From Bradyrhizobium erythrophlei (GTDB taxonomy: Bacteria; Pseudomonadota; Alphaproteobacteria; Rhizobiales; Xanthobacteraceae), in the NCBI GenBank assembly GCA_900129675.1, contig FSRD01000001.1, forward strand, positions 485,501 to 549,500: a stretch of DNA of 64,000 bases, read 5' to 3'. The notes beneath the pieces are model-generated. The model was not told where the DNA came from, ran no database searches, and saw only the letters and a list, made by a program, of their open reading frames with translations. Numbering within the stretch: the stretch's first letter is position 1; every line of letters starts with the position of its first letter. Made by a program: the position numbers and the translations under genes. Shown here one piece after another: positions 44,559-55,300 of the stretch.

Positions 44559-45557
44559 GTGACGCCGCAAGTCCTGGTATTGATCGCCGGTGTCTTGCTT
44601 GCCGCCCCGGCTTTTGCACAAGCCGATCTTGTGGCGGCGCCGGCCGGGCTTACCCTGCAGGTGACGACCGATCCTTCCAGCATCATGTGCCGTCGCATCG
44701 AAACGCTGGACCCGGCATCGTCAGCTTTTCTGCCGTTGCATCGGACCTTCCATGATGGTTTCGACGACCATCCGCTGTCGACCGGAAGATGGATACCCCA
44801 CTACGCCGGCGGCGCCGCCTGGCCGGAAGCGCGCTACTGGGGCGGCGACGGCTCCGATTTCAAACGCAAGACCAGCGCCAACGGCGAACAGCAGATTTAT
44901 GTCGATCCCCGCTACGGCGGCCGATCCACCACGCCGCTCGGGCTGGACCCGTTCAAGGTCAGGAACGGCGTTCTCTCGATCGTCGCAAGGCGGACACCGC
45001 CCGAGCTCAAGCCGGTCCTGTTCGACAACGAGTACATCTCGGGCATCCTGACCACCCAGGGCACGTTTTCGCAAAAATACGGCTATTTCGAACTCCGCTC
45101 CAAGATACCGGTCGGGATCGGCGTCTGGCCGGCGTTCTGGCTGCTCGCCGATGACGGCGGCTGGCCGCCTGAAGTCGACGTCATGGAAGGACGCGGGCAG
45201 CGGCCCGGCGACCTCGTGATGACGACGCATTGGCGGATTCCGACCGGCCGCATCGAATCCTGCGGGTACGACTTTGCCTTGCCGGACGCTGCAACCGAAT
45301 TTCACGACTACGGCGTGCTGTGGATGCACGATCGCATCATCTATTACATCGACCGCAAGCCGGTGTCGGACATCAAAGTGCCGATCGGCTTCAACGATCC
45401 GATGTACATGATCGTGAATCTGGCGATGGGTTCGAAGGATTTCGGCGGCGTGGGATTCGTCGATGGCCAATCGCCCGCGACGGTCGCCTTCGAGATCGAC
45501 AGGATCTCCGTCTATCAGATTGACGCCAGTCCGACGGGAGAAAAGGATGATCGGTAA
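44559..45557 (+). CDS. Exported glycoside hydrolase family 16 (beta-glucanase-like)
   Basis: A 332-residue protein starting with GTG and a signal peptide (LVLIAGVLLAAPAFAQA). The GH16 catalytic block is PEVDVMEGRG near residue 208: first Glu nucleophile, Asp helper, second Glu acid/base, i.e. E-x-D-x-x-E. Nearby YGYFELRSKIPVGIGVWPAFWLL is typical of GH16. It should cut beta-1,3/1,4 linkages in glucans or galactans inside the chain. It overlaps the GH1 gene by 11 bases, so the pair forms an operon that could break an oligosaccharide to monosaccharides. Confidence 0.92.
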   Translation: MTPQVLVLIAGVLLAAPAFAQADLVAAPAGLTLQVTTDPSSIMCRRIETLDPASSAFLPLHRTFHDGFDDHPLSTGRWIPHYAGGAAWPEARYWGGDGSDFKRKTSANGEQQIYVDPRYGGRSTTPLGLDPFKVRNGVLSIVARRTPPELKPVLFDNEYISGILTTQGTFSQKYGYFELRSKIPVGIGVWPAFWLLADDGGWPPEVDVMEGRGQRPGDLVMTTHWRIPTGRIESCGYDFALPDAATEFHDYGVLWMHDRIIYYIDRKPVSDIKVPIGFNDPMYMIVNLAMGSKDFGGVGFVDGQSPATVAFEIDRISVYQIDASPTGEKDDR

Positions 45558-47016
45558 GTTCTCGCGCCGGCAATTCGCGAGGCTTGCCGGCCTTTCCGCA
45601 CTCGGCATGGCGACATCGGCCAGGTCCGCGGACAGCGACGCCAGGCCGGTATCCGACCGCCGCCCCGCTGCCGGCTTCCCGAAAGACTTTATATGGGGCA
45701 CCGCCACCTCGTCATATCAAATCGAGGGCGCCGTCGACGAAGACGGCCGCGGCCGCTCGATCTGGGACACATTCAGCCATACGCCGGGAAAGATCGCGGA
45801 CGGCAGCAACGCCGACCGCGCCAACGATCACTATCATCGCTACAGGCAAGACGTCGGCCTGATCAAGCAACTCGGCGTCAAGGCCTATCGGTTCTCGATC
45901 GCGTGGCCGCGGGTGTTTCCGGAAGGCACCGGCGCGCCGAATCCAAAGGGCCTCGACTTCTATGACCGCCTGCTGGATGAGCTGCTGAACAACGGCATCG
46001 AGCCCTATGCGACGCTGTATCACTGGGACCTGCCGCAGGCGCTGCAGGATCGCGTCGGCGGCTGGCAATCCAGCGACACCTCCAAGGCGTTCGCGGATTA
46101 TGCCGGCTATGTGGCGCAGCGCCTGACCGATCGCGTGAAGAACATCTTCACGATCAACGAGGCCGGCCGTTTCCTGAACTTCGGCTATGGCTGGGGTATC
46201 GACGCCCCCGGGCTCAAATTGCCGGTGGCCGAACTGAACCAGGCCCGCCACCACGTCGTGCTGGGGCACGGCCTTGCGGTGCAGGCGATCCGTGCGCATG
46301 CGCGCGCCGGCACCAAGGTGGGTTTCGCCGAAAACATCGCGGCCTGCGTGCCCGCGATCGATACGCCGGAAAACGTTCGCGCCACCGAGATGGCGACGCG
46401 GGAGTTGAACGCAGGCATTCTGAGCGTGATCCTCGAGGGCCAATACACCGAGGGATTTCTGGAATATTCCGGTGCGGCCGCCCCCAAATTCACCGCCGAC
46501 GAGCTCAAGATCATTGCCTCGCCGAACGATTTCGTCGGCCTCAACATCTACGCGCCGCAATTCTACATCGCGGCCTCCGACAAAAAGCCGGGCTGGACCG
46601 TGCTGCCCTTCCCCGCCTCGTTTCCGCACATGAAGTCCGAATGGCTCCGCATCGGCCCGGAGGTGATCTATTGGGCGCCGCGGATTGCCGCGAAAATCTG
46701 GAACCTCGACACGATCTACATCAGCGAGAACGGAACCTCATCGGAGGATAAACTGGCCGCCGACGGCCAGGTCTACGACCTCGACCGCGTCATGTTCCTG
46801 CGCAACTACCTGACGCAATTGCAGCGCGTCACATCGGAAGGCGTGCCGGTCCGCGGCTATTTCCTGTGGAGCCTGATGGACAATTTCGAATGGATATTCG
46901 GGTTCGAACAGCGCTTCGGGCTGTATCACGTGGATTTCGACACCCAGGCGCGCCTCCCCAAATTGAGCGCGTCGTTCTATCGCGACGTCGTCGCGCGCAA
47001 TGCGATCGGCGCCTGA
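45547..47016 (+). CDS. Exported GH1 beta-glucosidase with Tat-type signal
   Basis: A 489-residue family 1 beta-glucosidase. The start at 45547 has a GGGAGAAAAGG ribosome-binding site inside the end of the GH16 gene. The N-terminus SRRQFARLAGLSALGMATSA is a twin-arginine signal. FPKDFIWGTATSSYQIEGA opens the barrel, the acid/base Glu lies in TINEAGRF (most GH1 enzymes read NEP), and the nucleophile Glu is in YISENGTSS. WSLMDNFEW is near the end. It should release glucose from beta-linked oligosaccharides made by the GH16 enzyme, in the periplasm. Confidence 0.93.
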   Translation: MIGKFSRRQFARLAGLSALGMATSARSADSDARPVSDRRPAAGFPKDFIWGTATSSYQIEGAVDEDGRGRSIWDTFSHTPGKIADGSNADRANDHYHRYRQDVGLIKQLGVKAYRFSIAWPRVFPEGTGAPNPKGLDFYDRLLDELLNNGIEPYATLYHWDLPQALQDRVGGWQSSDTSKAFADYAGYVAQRLTDRVKNIFTINEAGRFLNFGYGWGIDAPGLKLPVAELNQARHHVVLGHGLAVQAIRAHARAGTKVGFAENIAACVPAIDTPENVRATEMATRELNAGILSVILEGQYTEGFLEYSGAAAPKFTADELKIIASPNDFVGLNIYAPQFYIAASDKKPGWTVLPFPASFPHMKSEWLRIGPEVIYWAPRIAAKIWNLDTIYISENGTSSEDKLAADGQVYDLDRVMFLRNYLTQLQRVTSEGVPVRGYFLWSLMDNFEWIFGFEQRFGLYHVDFDTQARLPKLSASFYRDVVARNAIGA

Positions 47017-47051
47017 TGGCGCGCGGCCGAAAGGCCGGGCGCCGGCCGGCT

Positions 47052-47288
47052 TCATTCATATCGCGCCGCTTGCCGTATCGGGATCGAAGCCTGCTCGAAG
47101 CCGGGATGCTTCCTGTCCATTGCCACAGTCGCGGCACCTTCATGCGCCAGATTCCGCGATGATTCGTGGTTCATGAACACACCGGCGGCGCCGACCATCA
47201 GCACAACATAAAACGCAAACATGCCGCCGACCCTTCTCCAGTAGAGATCGCAGTCGACGGGGGTAAGACTTTCGATAAACCGGCGCAT
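47052..47288 (-). CDS. Small single-span membrane protein (78 aa)
   Basis: A perfect AGGAGG ribosome-binding site precedes the ATG at 47288, which rules out the longer upstream frame. The protein has one hydrophobic helix (MFAFYVVLMVGAAGVFM) after a short N-terminal part, then a polar tail. No family is recognised. It is convergent with the GH1 gene and divergent from the next gene. Confidence 0.6.
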   Translation of the reverse strand: MRRFIESLTPVDCDLYWRRVGGMFAFYVVLMVGAAGVFMNHESSRNLAHEGAATVAMDRKHPGFEQASIPIRQAARYE

Positions 47289-47386
47289 GCTCGCCTCCTG
47301 AAGGGAACGAATACGCGCCGTATAGACTGCAACCAACGCCTGATATGTGACGCACGGCACAGATGCCGCATCAAAACGGAGAACCG

Positions 47387-47707
47387 GTGACCGGGGCCGA
47401 ACTAAAAAAACTTCGCGAGGATCTCGGCGAGGCCATCGGCCGGCCGCTGGCTGTCGCCGACATGGCGAAGCTGTGCGGGCTGCCGGCCGCCGACGGCGCC
47501 ACCACGATCCGCAAATGGGAAGTCACCGGCCCGAGCGGCCCCGTGGTCAAGCTGCTTCGCATCCTGGCGATGGCCAGCGATCGCTACCCGATCCTCGAGA
47601 TGTTCAACGTGTTCGACCGCCACGACGTCCCGGAGAAGGAGCGGCCCGCGCGCCGGCAGGCGTTCCGCGAACAGATGCGCAGCGACGTACGGCGTCGCCT
47701 TGGTTAA
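47387..47707 (+). CDS. Helix-turn-helix-like hypothetical protein (106 aa)
   Basis: I chose the GTG at 47387 because a GGAG ribosome-binding site lies seven bases upstream; the ATG at 47363 has none. TGAELKKLREDLGEAIG followed by LAVADMAKLCGLP and TTIRKWEVTGPSGPVVKLLRIL reads like an XRE/transposase-type HTH with a DNA-contacting tryptophan helix. The C-terminus is charged. It may be a small regulator; targets are unknown. Confidence 0.65.
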   Translation: MTGAELKKLREDLGEAIGRPLAVADMAKLCGLPAADGATTIRKWEVTGPSGPVVKLLRILAMASDRYPILEMFNVFDRHDVPEKERPARRQAFREQMRSDVRRRLG

Positions 47708-47928
47708 GGGGCGGCCACCCGAAGCCCGCTGGGCTTCCGAAAATTAAGCCTTCCTTCAGCTTTGATTAGGCCTTCGTTAAGTACAGAAAACGTTTGTCTG
47801 CCAACAGGTTGGGTTCTCATTCGGCGTGACCGGCCAGTGACAGCATTTTATTCAAATGCTGGCTATCTGCGCGCCACGGATGGCGCCGGCACGCGGCGTC
47901 TCCGAACGATTTTGCCGGAGACCAGACC

Positions 47929-48648
47929 ATGAAGAAATTCCTGCTTGCCACTGTGGCGCTCGCAGCCCTCGGCGCGCCGGCGCTCGGCGCCGATCTCGGC
48001 GCACGCCCGTACTACAACAAACCGCCGGCCTATGCCGCGCCGCTCTACAACTGGACCGGCTTCTATATCGGCGGTCACGTCGGCGGCGCGTTCAGCGGCA
48101 GCAATGCTTTCAACGGCCTCGTGCTCAGCGACTACAGCGCCCGCCTGCTGGGCGGCGTGCAGGCCGGCGCCGATTGGCAGTTCGCGCCGAACTGGCTCGT
48201 CGGCGCCGAGGGACAGTACTCCTGGCTCAGCCGCAACAATCTCAACGCGTTCTTCCCCGCCGGCCTCGCCTTCACCAGCGACCAACGTGCGCTGGCTTCG
48301 ATCACCGCCCGTGTCGGCTATACCTGGGGCCCGGGTCTCGTCTACGTCAAAGGCGGCTACGCCTATTCCGATAACCGCGACACCCTGACGCTTGCAGGCG
48401 CGCCGGTCGCCTTCGCGCTCGATACCGACCATCGCAACGGCTACACCGTCGGCGCCGGCGTGGAATACATGATCACCCAGAACTGGTCGGCCAAGGGCGA
48501 GTATCAGTACTATAATTTCGGCGACACCCGCTTCGTGACGCCCGCCGTGCTGGTGCCGTTCGGCAGCTCCCACAATGACGAGCACGCGCTGAAGCTCGGC
48601 GTCAATTATCGCTTCAACTTCGGCGGCCCGGTCGTCGCGCGCTACTGA
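47929..48648 (+). CDS. Omp25/RopB-like outer membrane beta-barrel protein
   Basis: A 239-residue eight-strand barrel. The signal MKKFLLATVALAALGAPALGA is followed by the family opening YNWTGFYIGGHVGGAFSGS, later GAEGQYSWL, ITARVGYTWGPGLVYVKGGYAYSD, KGEYQYYNFGD and a C-terminal LKLGVNYRFNF strand. Homologues in Brucella and Rhizobium are major outer membrane proteins affecting envelope stability. A strong terminator follows at once, so it is monocistronic. Confidence 0.93.
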   Translation: MKKFLLATVALAALGAPALGADLGARPYYNKPPAYAAPLYNWTGFYIGGHVGGAFSGSNAFNGLVLSDYSARLLGGVQAGADWQFAPNWLVGAEGQYSWLSRNNLNAFFPAGLAFTSDQRALASITARVGYTWGPGLVYVKGGYAYSDNRDTLTLAGAPVAFALDTDHRNGYTVGAGVEYMITQNWSAKGEYQYYNFGDTRFVTPAVLVPFGSSHNDEHALKLGVNYRFNFGGPVVARY

Positions 48649-48673
48649 CCGGCTACGACCATAACTTGCAGAA

Positions 48674-48699
48674 GGCCGGCTTTCACGCCGGCCTTTTTT
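48674..48699 (+). terminator. Intrinsic terminator of the Omp25-like gene
   Basis: GGCCGGC-TTTCAC-GCCGGCC followed by six T. A textbook hairpin 25 bases after the stop codon. Confidence 0.9.
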
Positions 48700-48898
48700 G
48701 CGTTTTGGGGTCGTGGCGCGAACGCCCGTCCTGCAGCCGCGGCTTGATTCCGACTCGCGGAAAAACCCGGACCAAATCGAAAAAACTCCGCTTGAAAATC
48801 GCGTCAATCCGCCCCGTTTTCCCGACTTTATTAACCCGGTACCGCGATACTGCCGCCCGAGGATTCATCCAAGGGTAGTGCGCACGGGGCATCGGCAA

Positions 48899-51043
48899 AT
48901 GGCGTTACAGTTCAGAATCGGCAAACCAAAACTCAAAGGCTACCGCTTTCCGCAGATGGGGGTCAGGGGCAGCCTGTTTGCCGCCTTCGCGGTCATCGCC
49001 AGCATGGCGATCGTGATCAGCGTCGGCGCCGGCTTCGTGTTTGGACAGCTCGGCGGCACCATGGTCGATCTGAGCGGGCGCGACATTCCCCGACTCGCCG
49101 CCAGCCTGCAATTGTCGGCGCAGAGCGCCAGCCTTGCCAGCCAGGGACCGGCGGTGCTCGCCGCGCGCAGCGAAGAGTCGCTGGCCGAACGCTCCAGGAA
49201 GATGAAGGAGACCCAGACGCTCGCGCTGCAAAAGCTCGGCGAGATCGTCGAACTGGGCGCCGACAAGGCCGTCGTCGCCGCTCTCACCGAGACCGTGAAG
49301 AACATCGATGACATGATCAAGAGCCTGGGCTCGGCCGCACGCGAGCGGCTCGACGTCGCGGCCTTGCATGAGAAGCAATATGACGCGCTGCGCAAGGCGC
49401 AGACCGACTTCGTCGCCGCCTCGAGCCCGGCGATGATGGACGCCGAGAGCCAGATCAACGCGATCCTGGGATCGGCCAATCTTTCCACCGACGACGCAAC
49501 CGAGGCCGCGCGCACGGTCGAGCAGCTCGGCAATGTGATCGCCAGCACCAATTTGATGGCCTCCGACATGACGGCGGCGCTGACGGCCAATAACAGCGAC
49601 GCGCTCGAGGCCATAGAGAAGGAATTCAAGCAGACCCAGGCGCGCGTCAAAGCGAACCTCGAACAACTGCCGAAGAATGCCGGCACCAAGGCGCTCAAGG
49701 AGGCGGCGCTGAAATTGCTGGCGCTGGGCGAGGGCAAGACCCGCGTCTTCAAGATCCGCCAGCAGGAACTCGACGCCGCCGATTACGGCGAGACCATCCT
49801 GGAAGAAACCCGCAAGCTCAATGTCGGCCTCGGCATCAGCGTGCAGCAGCTGGTCGACGGCGTGCAGAAGGAAACCGACGCGTCGACCTGGCAGGCGCGC
49901 CAGCAGATTGCTTTCGCCACCAAGGTGATGCTCGGGCTCGGCGTGCTGACGCTGGTCGGATCGATCCTGTTCGTCTGGCTCTATGTCGGCCGCAATATCC
50001 TGCGGCGGATCCGCAGCCTGCAACGCTCGATGCAGCTGTTGTCCGACGGCGACCTCGAATCGGAAATCTATCACAGCCATCAGCGCGACGAGATCGCGTC
50101 GATGGCCAACTCGCTGCAGGTGTTTCGCGAGAGCATGATCGAGGCCCGCGCGCTTACGGCCGATCAGGACAAGGATCGCACCGCCAAGGCCGAACGCACC
50201 TCGCGCATGGAGGCCCGGATCGTCGAATTCGAATCGACCGTCCGCAACGCGCTGGACAGTTTGCAGACTGCGGCCGGCTCGATGCAGACGACCGCGCAAA
50301 GCATGTCCGCGACCGCCGATCAGTCCAGCGCGCTGGTCAGCGCGGTGGCGTCGGCCGCCGAGGAAACCTCGGTCAACGTGCAAACTGTGTCGTCGGGCAC
50401 CGAACAGCTCTCCTCCTCGATCTCCGAGATCGGCCGGCAGGTCGTCACCTCGGCGGAAATCGCCCGCAAGGCGGTGGAAGAAGCCGGCGCCACCGATGCC
50501 ACCATGCAGGGCCTTGCCGACAACGCCGGGCGCATCAGCGTGGTGGTCGATCTGATCCAGACCATCGCCTCGCAGACCAATTTGCTGGCGCTCAACGCCA
50601 CCATCGAAGCCGCGCGCGCCGGCGAAGCCGGCCGCGGATTCGCCGTGGTTGCTTCCGAAGTGAAGAGCCTCGCCAACCAGACCGCGAAGGCGACCGACGA
50701 AATCCGCCAGCAGATCGTCAGCATGCAGACGGTGACGACATCGGCGGTCGGCGCCATCAGGAACATCAGCAACACGATCAGCGAGATCAACGACGTCACC
50801 ACCGCGATCGCGGCCGCCGTCGAGGAGCAGGGCGCGGCGACCCGCGAGATCGCGCGCAACATCCAGCATGCCGCCGGCGGCACCAGCGAGGTTTCCAGCA
50901 ACATCGTGGGTGTCAGTAGCGCCTCGACGGAAGCCGGAACCGCCGCCAGCGAGGTGCTGAACGCCTCCGGCGCGCTGCGCCGCGAAGCCGAGGTGCTGCG
51001 CGCGGAGATCGACGCGTTCCTGGAAAATATCCGGGCGGCGTAG
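48899..51043 (+). CDS. Methyl-accepting chemotaxis protein
   Basis: A 714-residue chemoreceptor. First membrane helix at about 22-46 ([22 protein letters not shown]), a helical periplasmic sensor (about 50-340), second helix near 345-368 ([22 protein letters not shown]), HAMP, and a signalling domain with the invariant hairpin tip [37 protein letters not shown] took the ATG at 48899; the ORF extends 67 codons upstream through the terminator of the Omp25-like gene, which cannot be coding. No CheW-binding pentapeptide tail is seen. The ligand is unknown. Confidence 0.92.
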   Translation: MALQFRIGKPKLKGYRFPQMGVRGSLFAAFAVIASMAIVISVGAGFVFGQLGGTMVDLSGRDIPRLAASLQLSAQSASLASQGPAVLAARSEESLAERSRKMKETQTLALQKLGEIVELGADKAVVAALTETVKNIDDMIKSLGSAARERLDVAALHEKQYDALRKAQTDFVAASSPAMMDAESQINAILGSANLSTDDATEAARTVEQLGNVIASTNLMASDMTAALTANNSDALEAIEKEFKQTQARVKANLEQLPKNAGTKALKEAALKLLALGEGKTRVFKIRQQELDAADYGETILEETRKLNVGLGISVQQLVDGVQKETDASTWQARQQIAFATKVMLGLGVLTLVGSILFVWLYVGRNILRRIRSLQRSMQLLSDGDLESEIYHSHQRDEIASMANSLQVFRESMIEARALTADQDKDRTAKAERTSRMEARIVEFESTVRNALDSLQTAAGSMQTTAQSMSATADQSSALVSAVASAAEETSVNVQTVSSGTEQLSSSISEIGRQVVTSAEIARKAVEEAGATDATMQGLADNAGRISVVVDLIQTIASQTNLLALNATIEAARAGEAGRGFAVVASEVKSLANQTAKATDEIRQQIVSMQTVTTSAVGAIRNISNTISEINDVTTAIAAAVEEQGAATREIARNIQHAAGGTSEVSSNIVGVSSASTEAGTAASEVLNASGALRREAEVLRAEIDAFLENIRAA

Positions 51044-51050
51044 GGACCAC

Positions 51051-51188
51051 GTCATTCCGGGATGGTCCGAAGGACCAGACCTCAGGTGCGCAATTGCGCA
51101 CCGGGGAATCCCGAGATTCCGGGTTCGATGCGGAGCCTGTCATCGGGCCGCGCTTTGCGCGGACCCGGTGGCATCGCCCCGGAATGAC
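51051..51188. repeat. Palindromic intergenic repeat, type B (long form)
   Basis: GTCATTCCGGG on the left mirrors CCCCGGAATGAC on the right. Inside are TGCGCAATTGCGCA, GATTCCGGGTTC and a CCGCGCTTTGCGCGG hairpin. Same family as at 33.8 kb, but with extra internal hairpins. Confidence 0.8.
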
Positions 51189-51293
51189 GGCGGGGGTTTG
51201 CGGGCGCACGCCGTCCGCGACCCATGTGTTTTAAACAAACCCTCAATTGTTTTTCGGCTGGCGCCGCGCCGAATGTGCGGCTAAGTCGATACC

Positions 51294-52355
51294 ATGCATT
51301 CGAAAACAGACAGCGTCCATTCCTCGGCCGAGGCACTTAGATACCCCTGGGAAAGCCACCCCGGCCACGACCAGGTCGTCGAGGTGATGCCGGGCGTGTT
51401 GTGGGTACGGCTGAAGCTGCCGTTCCGGCTCAATCACGTGAACATCTATCTGCTGGCCGATGGCGACGGCTGGACCATGGTGGATTCCGGATTCGGCAAT
51501 GAGGAATCGATCGCGGCCTGGACCACGCTGTTCGACGGTCCGCTCAGGCATGTGAAGGTCTCCCGCCTGATCGTGACCCATTCGCATCCCGACCACGTCG
51601 GCCTTGCGGGCTGGATCGTCGAGCGCTTCGACTGCCCGCTTTATATGTCGCAGGTCGAGTACCTGCAGTCGGTCTATCACCAGAACCGTGGCACCGAAGA
51701 ACGCAAGCTGGCGCAGCGGCTGTTCTTCCGCCGCCACGGCATGGACGAGAACCTGACCGACAAACTGCTCGGCCGCGGCCAGGATTATCTGAAGCGGGTG
51801 TCGGTGCTGCCGCCGGCCTATCGCCGCATCTCGCATGGCGACGAAATCTCGATCGGCGCGCGGCGCTTCAAGGTCATCACCGGGGGCGGCCATGCGCTCG
51901 ACCAGGTGATGCTGTATTGCGCGGCCGACAAATTGTTCCTGTCGGCCGATCAGGTTCTGAGCAAGATCTCGCCCAATGTCAGCGTCTGGGCGGTCGAGCC
52001 CGACCAGAATTCGCTCGGCGAATACCTGGCCTCGCTGGCGAGCCTCACCACCACCCTGCCCTATGATTTGCTGGTGCTGCCCGGCCACGGCGTGCCGTTC
52101 TACGGCTTGAAAACCCGCATCAAGCAGCTGGCCGATCACCACGAGGACCGCTGCCGGCTGATCGCCGATGCCTGCCGGGAAATCCCGCAAACCTCGAAGG
52201 AACTGGTGCCGGTCGTGTTCCACAAGCACGTCCTCGACGTGCACCAGATGGGCTTTGCCGCCGGCGAACTGATCGCCCACGTCAATTACATGCTGGTCGA
52301 AGGACGCCTGACCTCGGAAGTGACCGACGGCGTGCTGCGCTTCCGGACGACGTGA
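51294..52355 (+). CDS. MBL-fold metallo-hydrolase
   Basis: A 353-residue metallo-beta-lactamase-fold enzyme. The metal site THSHPDHVGLAGWIV (HxHxDH) is complete, followed by GGGHALDQVMLY and LPGHGVPF for later ligands, with an aspartate in LSADQVL. The fold covers thioesterases, lactonases and glyoxalase II-like enzymes; the C-terminal helical extension with HHEDRCRLI (about 270-330) is common in acyl-CoA-thioesterase-like members. The substrate is not determinable. It is convergent with the cyclase-ATPase gene, 23 bases apart. Confidence 0.9.
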   Translation: MHSKTDSVHSSAEALRYPWESHPGHDQVVEVMPGVLWVRLKLPFRLNHVNIYLLADGDGWTMVDSGFGNEESIAAWTTLFDGPLRHVKVSRLIVTHSHPDHVGLAGWIVERFDCPLYMSQVEYLQSVYHQNRGTEERKLAQRLFFRRHGMDENLTDKLLGRGQDYLKRVSVLPPAYRRISHGDEISIGARRFKVITGGGHALDQVMLYCAADKLFLSADQVLSKISPNVSVWAVEPDQNSLGEYLASLASLTTTLPYDLLVLPGHGVPFYGLKTRIKQLADHHEDRCRLIADACREIPQTSKELVPVVFHKHVLDVHQMGFAAGELIAHVNYMLVEGRLTSEVTDGVLRFRTT

Positions 52356-52378
52356 CGCCTTACGAGCGCGTCCTTCTC

Positions 52379-55300
52379 CTATCCGCGGTTCCCAACGTGG
52401 GTGATCTCGGAAAGCGACGCTTCGGCGCGGCGCTGGAAGATGACGGCGCCTTGACGCCGGGCAATGTCGAGGGCGGCCGCAAAGGCCAAGTGCGCCTCGT
52501 CCACATTGCCGCGATCAAGCGCTAGCAGGCACGCGCCGCGCAAGCGATAGATCTCCGGCAAATAGAAGCCAATGCCCGGCTCCTCTATCCCGGCGATGGC
52601 TCGATCGAGATGAGCGAGGCCATCCGCCGGTCGGCCAGCGGCCAGCAGCACTTCAGCGGCCAGGCCAAGATAATATTGTGGCAGCGGACCCACCCTTGTT
52701 GCATTGTCGATCTCGGCATCGATCAGCCGCGCGGAGTCGGCGACACCCGTTCCAATCGCGGTAGCCCAGCCGGCCAGCACCAGGCTGCCCGCGCGCCACG
52801 GCAACAGGCCGAATTTTTCCGCCAGCCCCGCCGCGCGATGCGCTGCGGCAAATGTGGCATCGCGATCAAACCCAAGCTGGTGGCCGATGCCGCTATTGTG
52901 GAGCCCATGAGCGAGGCTGTTGGGATGGTCGAGCATTTCGGCGAGGGCGACCGCCTGCGCGAGGCTTTGCCCTGCCTGTTGCCCCTCGCCCGCCAGCTGC
53001 AATGAGTTGCCGCACCGCGAATGCGCGCAAACGCCGGGATCGTGACCGCCGAATTGATGACCAAGGTGACGATGGCGCGCCATGTCATAGCGCTCGATAC
53101 CATTCCGGCAACCGTCAATTCCGCCCATGACGTCGCCCTGGAAAAAAGCCGTCGACCACTGGCAATGGTGCGCCTCGAGTAACAGCTCGTCGTTGCCGGA
53201 GCGTTGCGCCAGCGTGACGAGTTCGCTTGCCCGGTCGCGCGCCAGCGCGGTCTTGCGCCTGAGATTGGCATTGATCCACAGGCCCCATTTGGCCTGGAAT
53301 AACTTGGCGCCTTCACCCAATTTCTCGCCGATTTCGCTGGCCCTTGTGTAGGCATCCTCCACATCGACACTCTGCAGGCCGCGAACGACGACCAAGGCTG
53401 AGCCGAGCTTGAGCAGAAAATCCAGTTGTCGGCGCATCCCATCCTGGGTCGGTAATGCTTCGGCGAGTCTGAGACCCGTCGAGAAATGCGCGATCGCTTC
53501 CGGATAAGCCGAACGGCTCACGGCTTGATCGCCGGCCCGCATGCGATAGTCGCAGGCGGGCACCAACAGGCCGGCCTCGCCGAAATGATGCGCCAGCAAG
53601 TCCGGTTCGCTGGCGGCAATGCCGGCGAACTGCTCCTCGAGCGCTTTGGCGATGCGTTCGTGCCATTCGCGCCGACGCGCCAAAAGCAAACTCTCATAAG
53701 CGGCGTCCCGCACCAGCGCATGCTTGAAACTAAAGCTCCGTTCCAGACTGCGCTCCTCGGGAAAGACAATTCCCGCTGCAACCAGCTTCGCCAGCGTGGT
53801 CTCAAGTTCGCCGGCACTCCCGGGGGCAACCGCATCGAGCAGTGAAAAGGTGAATTGCCGGCCGATGACGGCGGCGATCTGAGCCACTTCGCGCGCTTCG
53901 CCAAGGCGGTCGAGACGGGCCATCAGCGAATCCTTGAGCGTCGTCGGCACCGCGCTGTCTTCGCTCGCCGATTCCATGACGCTCTTGGTCAACTCCTCGA
54001 CGAACAGTGGGATGCCGTCAGTTTTAGCGACGATCGCAGCGACCGTTTCCACGGACAAGCCGTGCGCAGCGGCGACGCCGGCGACCAATTGCGTGCATTC
54101 CCCGCGTCCCAAACGACCGAGGGTCAACAGCGCCGCATGCGGCCGCGCCAGCCAGGGCGGTGTGAAATCCGGACGCGCGGTTACCAGCGCAAGCGCTCGC
54201 GTCTTGCCGAGACTGTCGGTCAGACGCATCATCATTTCAAGCGTGGTGGCGTCGATCCAATGCGCGTCCTCCAGCACGACGATCACCGGATGGCTCTCGC
54301 CCATACGAAGAAACTCGTCGACGATGAAGGCCAGTGTCGACGCCTTGCGTTGAGCTGGCGTCTGCGCCGGCGCTGCCTGGGCTGCAAGCGGGAGCGACAT
54401 GAGATCGGCCAACAACGAAAGCGCTGCCGTGTCCGTAGCCGTCCGCCGCGCAAACAGGGCGCCAAGTTTCTCGATCCTTGTATTCGGCGCATCTGTTGCG
54501 GTGATGCGAGCAGCGCGATTGAGGTACTGGATCACCGGATAAAGCGCACTATCGCTGTGATAGGGTGAGCATTGCAAATTGATGCGTGCATAGGGCTCGC
54601 CGGCAAGCGCTTCATGCAGGGCCTCGATCGCGCGCGATTTTCCGATGCCCGCTTCGCCGATTACCGTGACAATCTGGCCTTCACCTTGCCGCGCCAGCTG
54701 CCAGCGTTCGAGCATTAACCCCATTTCATGGGCGCGGCCGATCAGTGGCAGATTCCGACCGGTGCGAATCGCGGCAAAACGGCTTTCGACCGACGCTGCA
54801 CATCGCACGCGCCAGGCCGGCACCGGGCGAGCGAACCCTTTCAATTCGTGTTCGCCCGTGCGCTCGAGCTCAAACAGCCCACCCAGCAGATTCTGGGTCG
54901 CCTCACTGACGATAATGGTGTCAGGCCCGGCAAGCGCCTGCAGCCGTGCGGCAAGGTTGGGGGTTTCGCCAACAATGGTGCGCTCTTGCGCCGTGCCGAT
55001 CCCAATGATTTCGCCGACCACGACGAGGCCGGTGGCGATGCCGATTCGGGCCTGCACCCGCGTATTGTCCGGCAATTCGATGCTGCCGGCTTCCGCCAGG
55101 ATGCCGATGGCGGCGTGAACGGCGCGTTCCGCCGCATCCTCGAAGGCGCGGGGAAAACCGAAATAGGCCAGAACGCCATCGCCCATGAACTTGGCGACGT
55201 AGCCTCCGTATCTCCCGATCGCGCCGGCGGCCGCATCCTGATAACGCCGGATCAAACTCGCGAGCAGCTCGGGATCGACCTTACCTGACAGCGCTGTGGA

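Noticed and set aside
48905..51055. Open frame of 716 codons opposite the chemoreceptor
   Set aside because: Antisense shadow of a highly biased gene.
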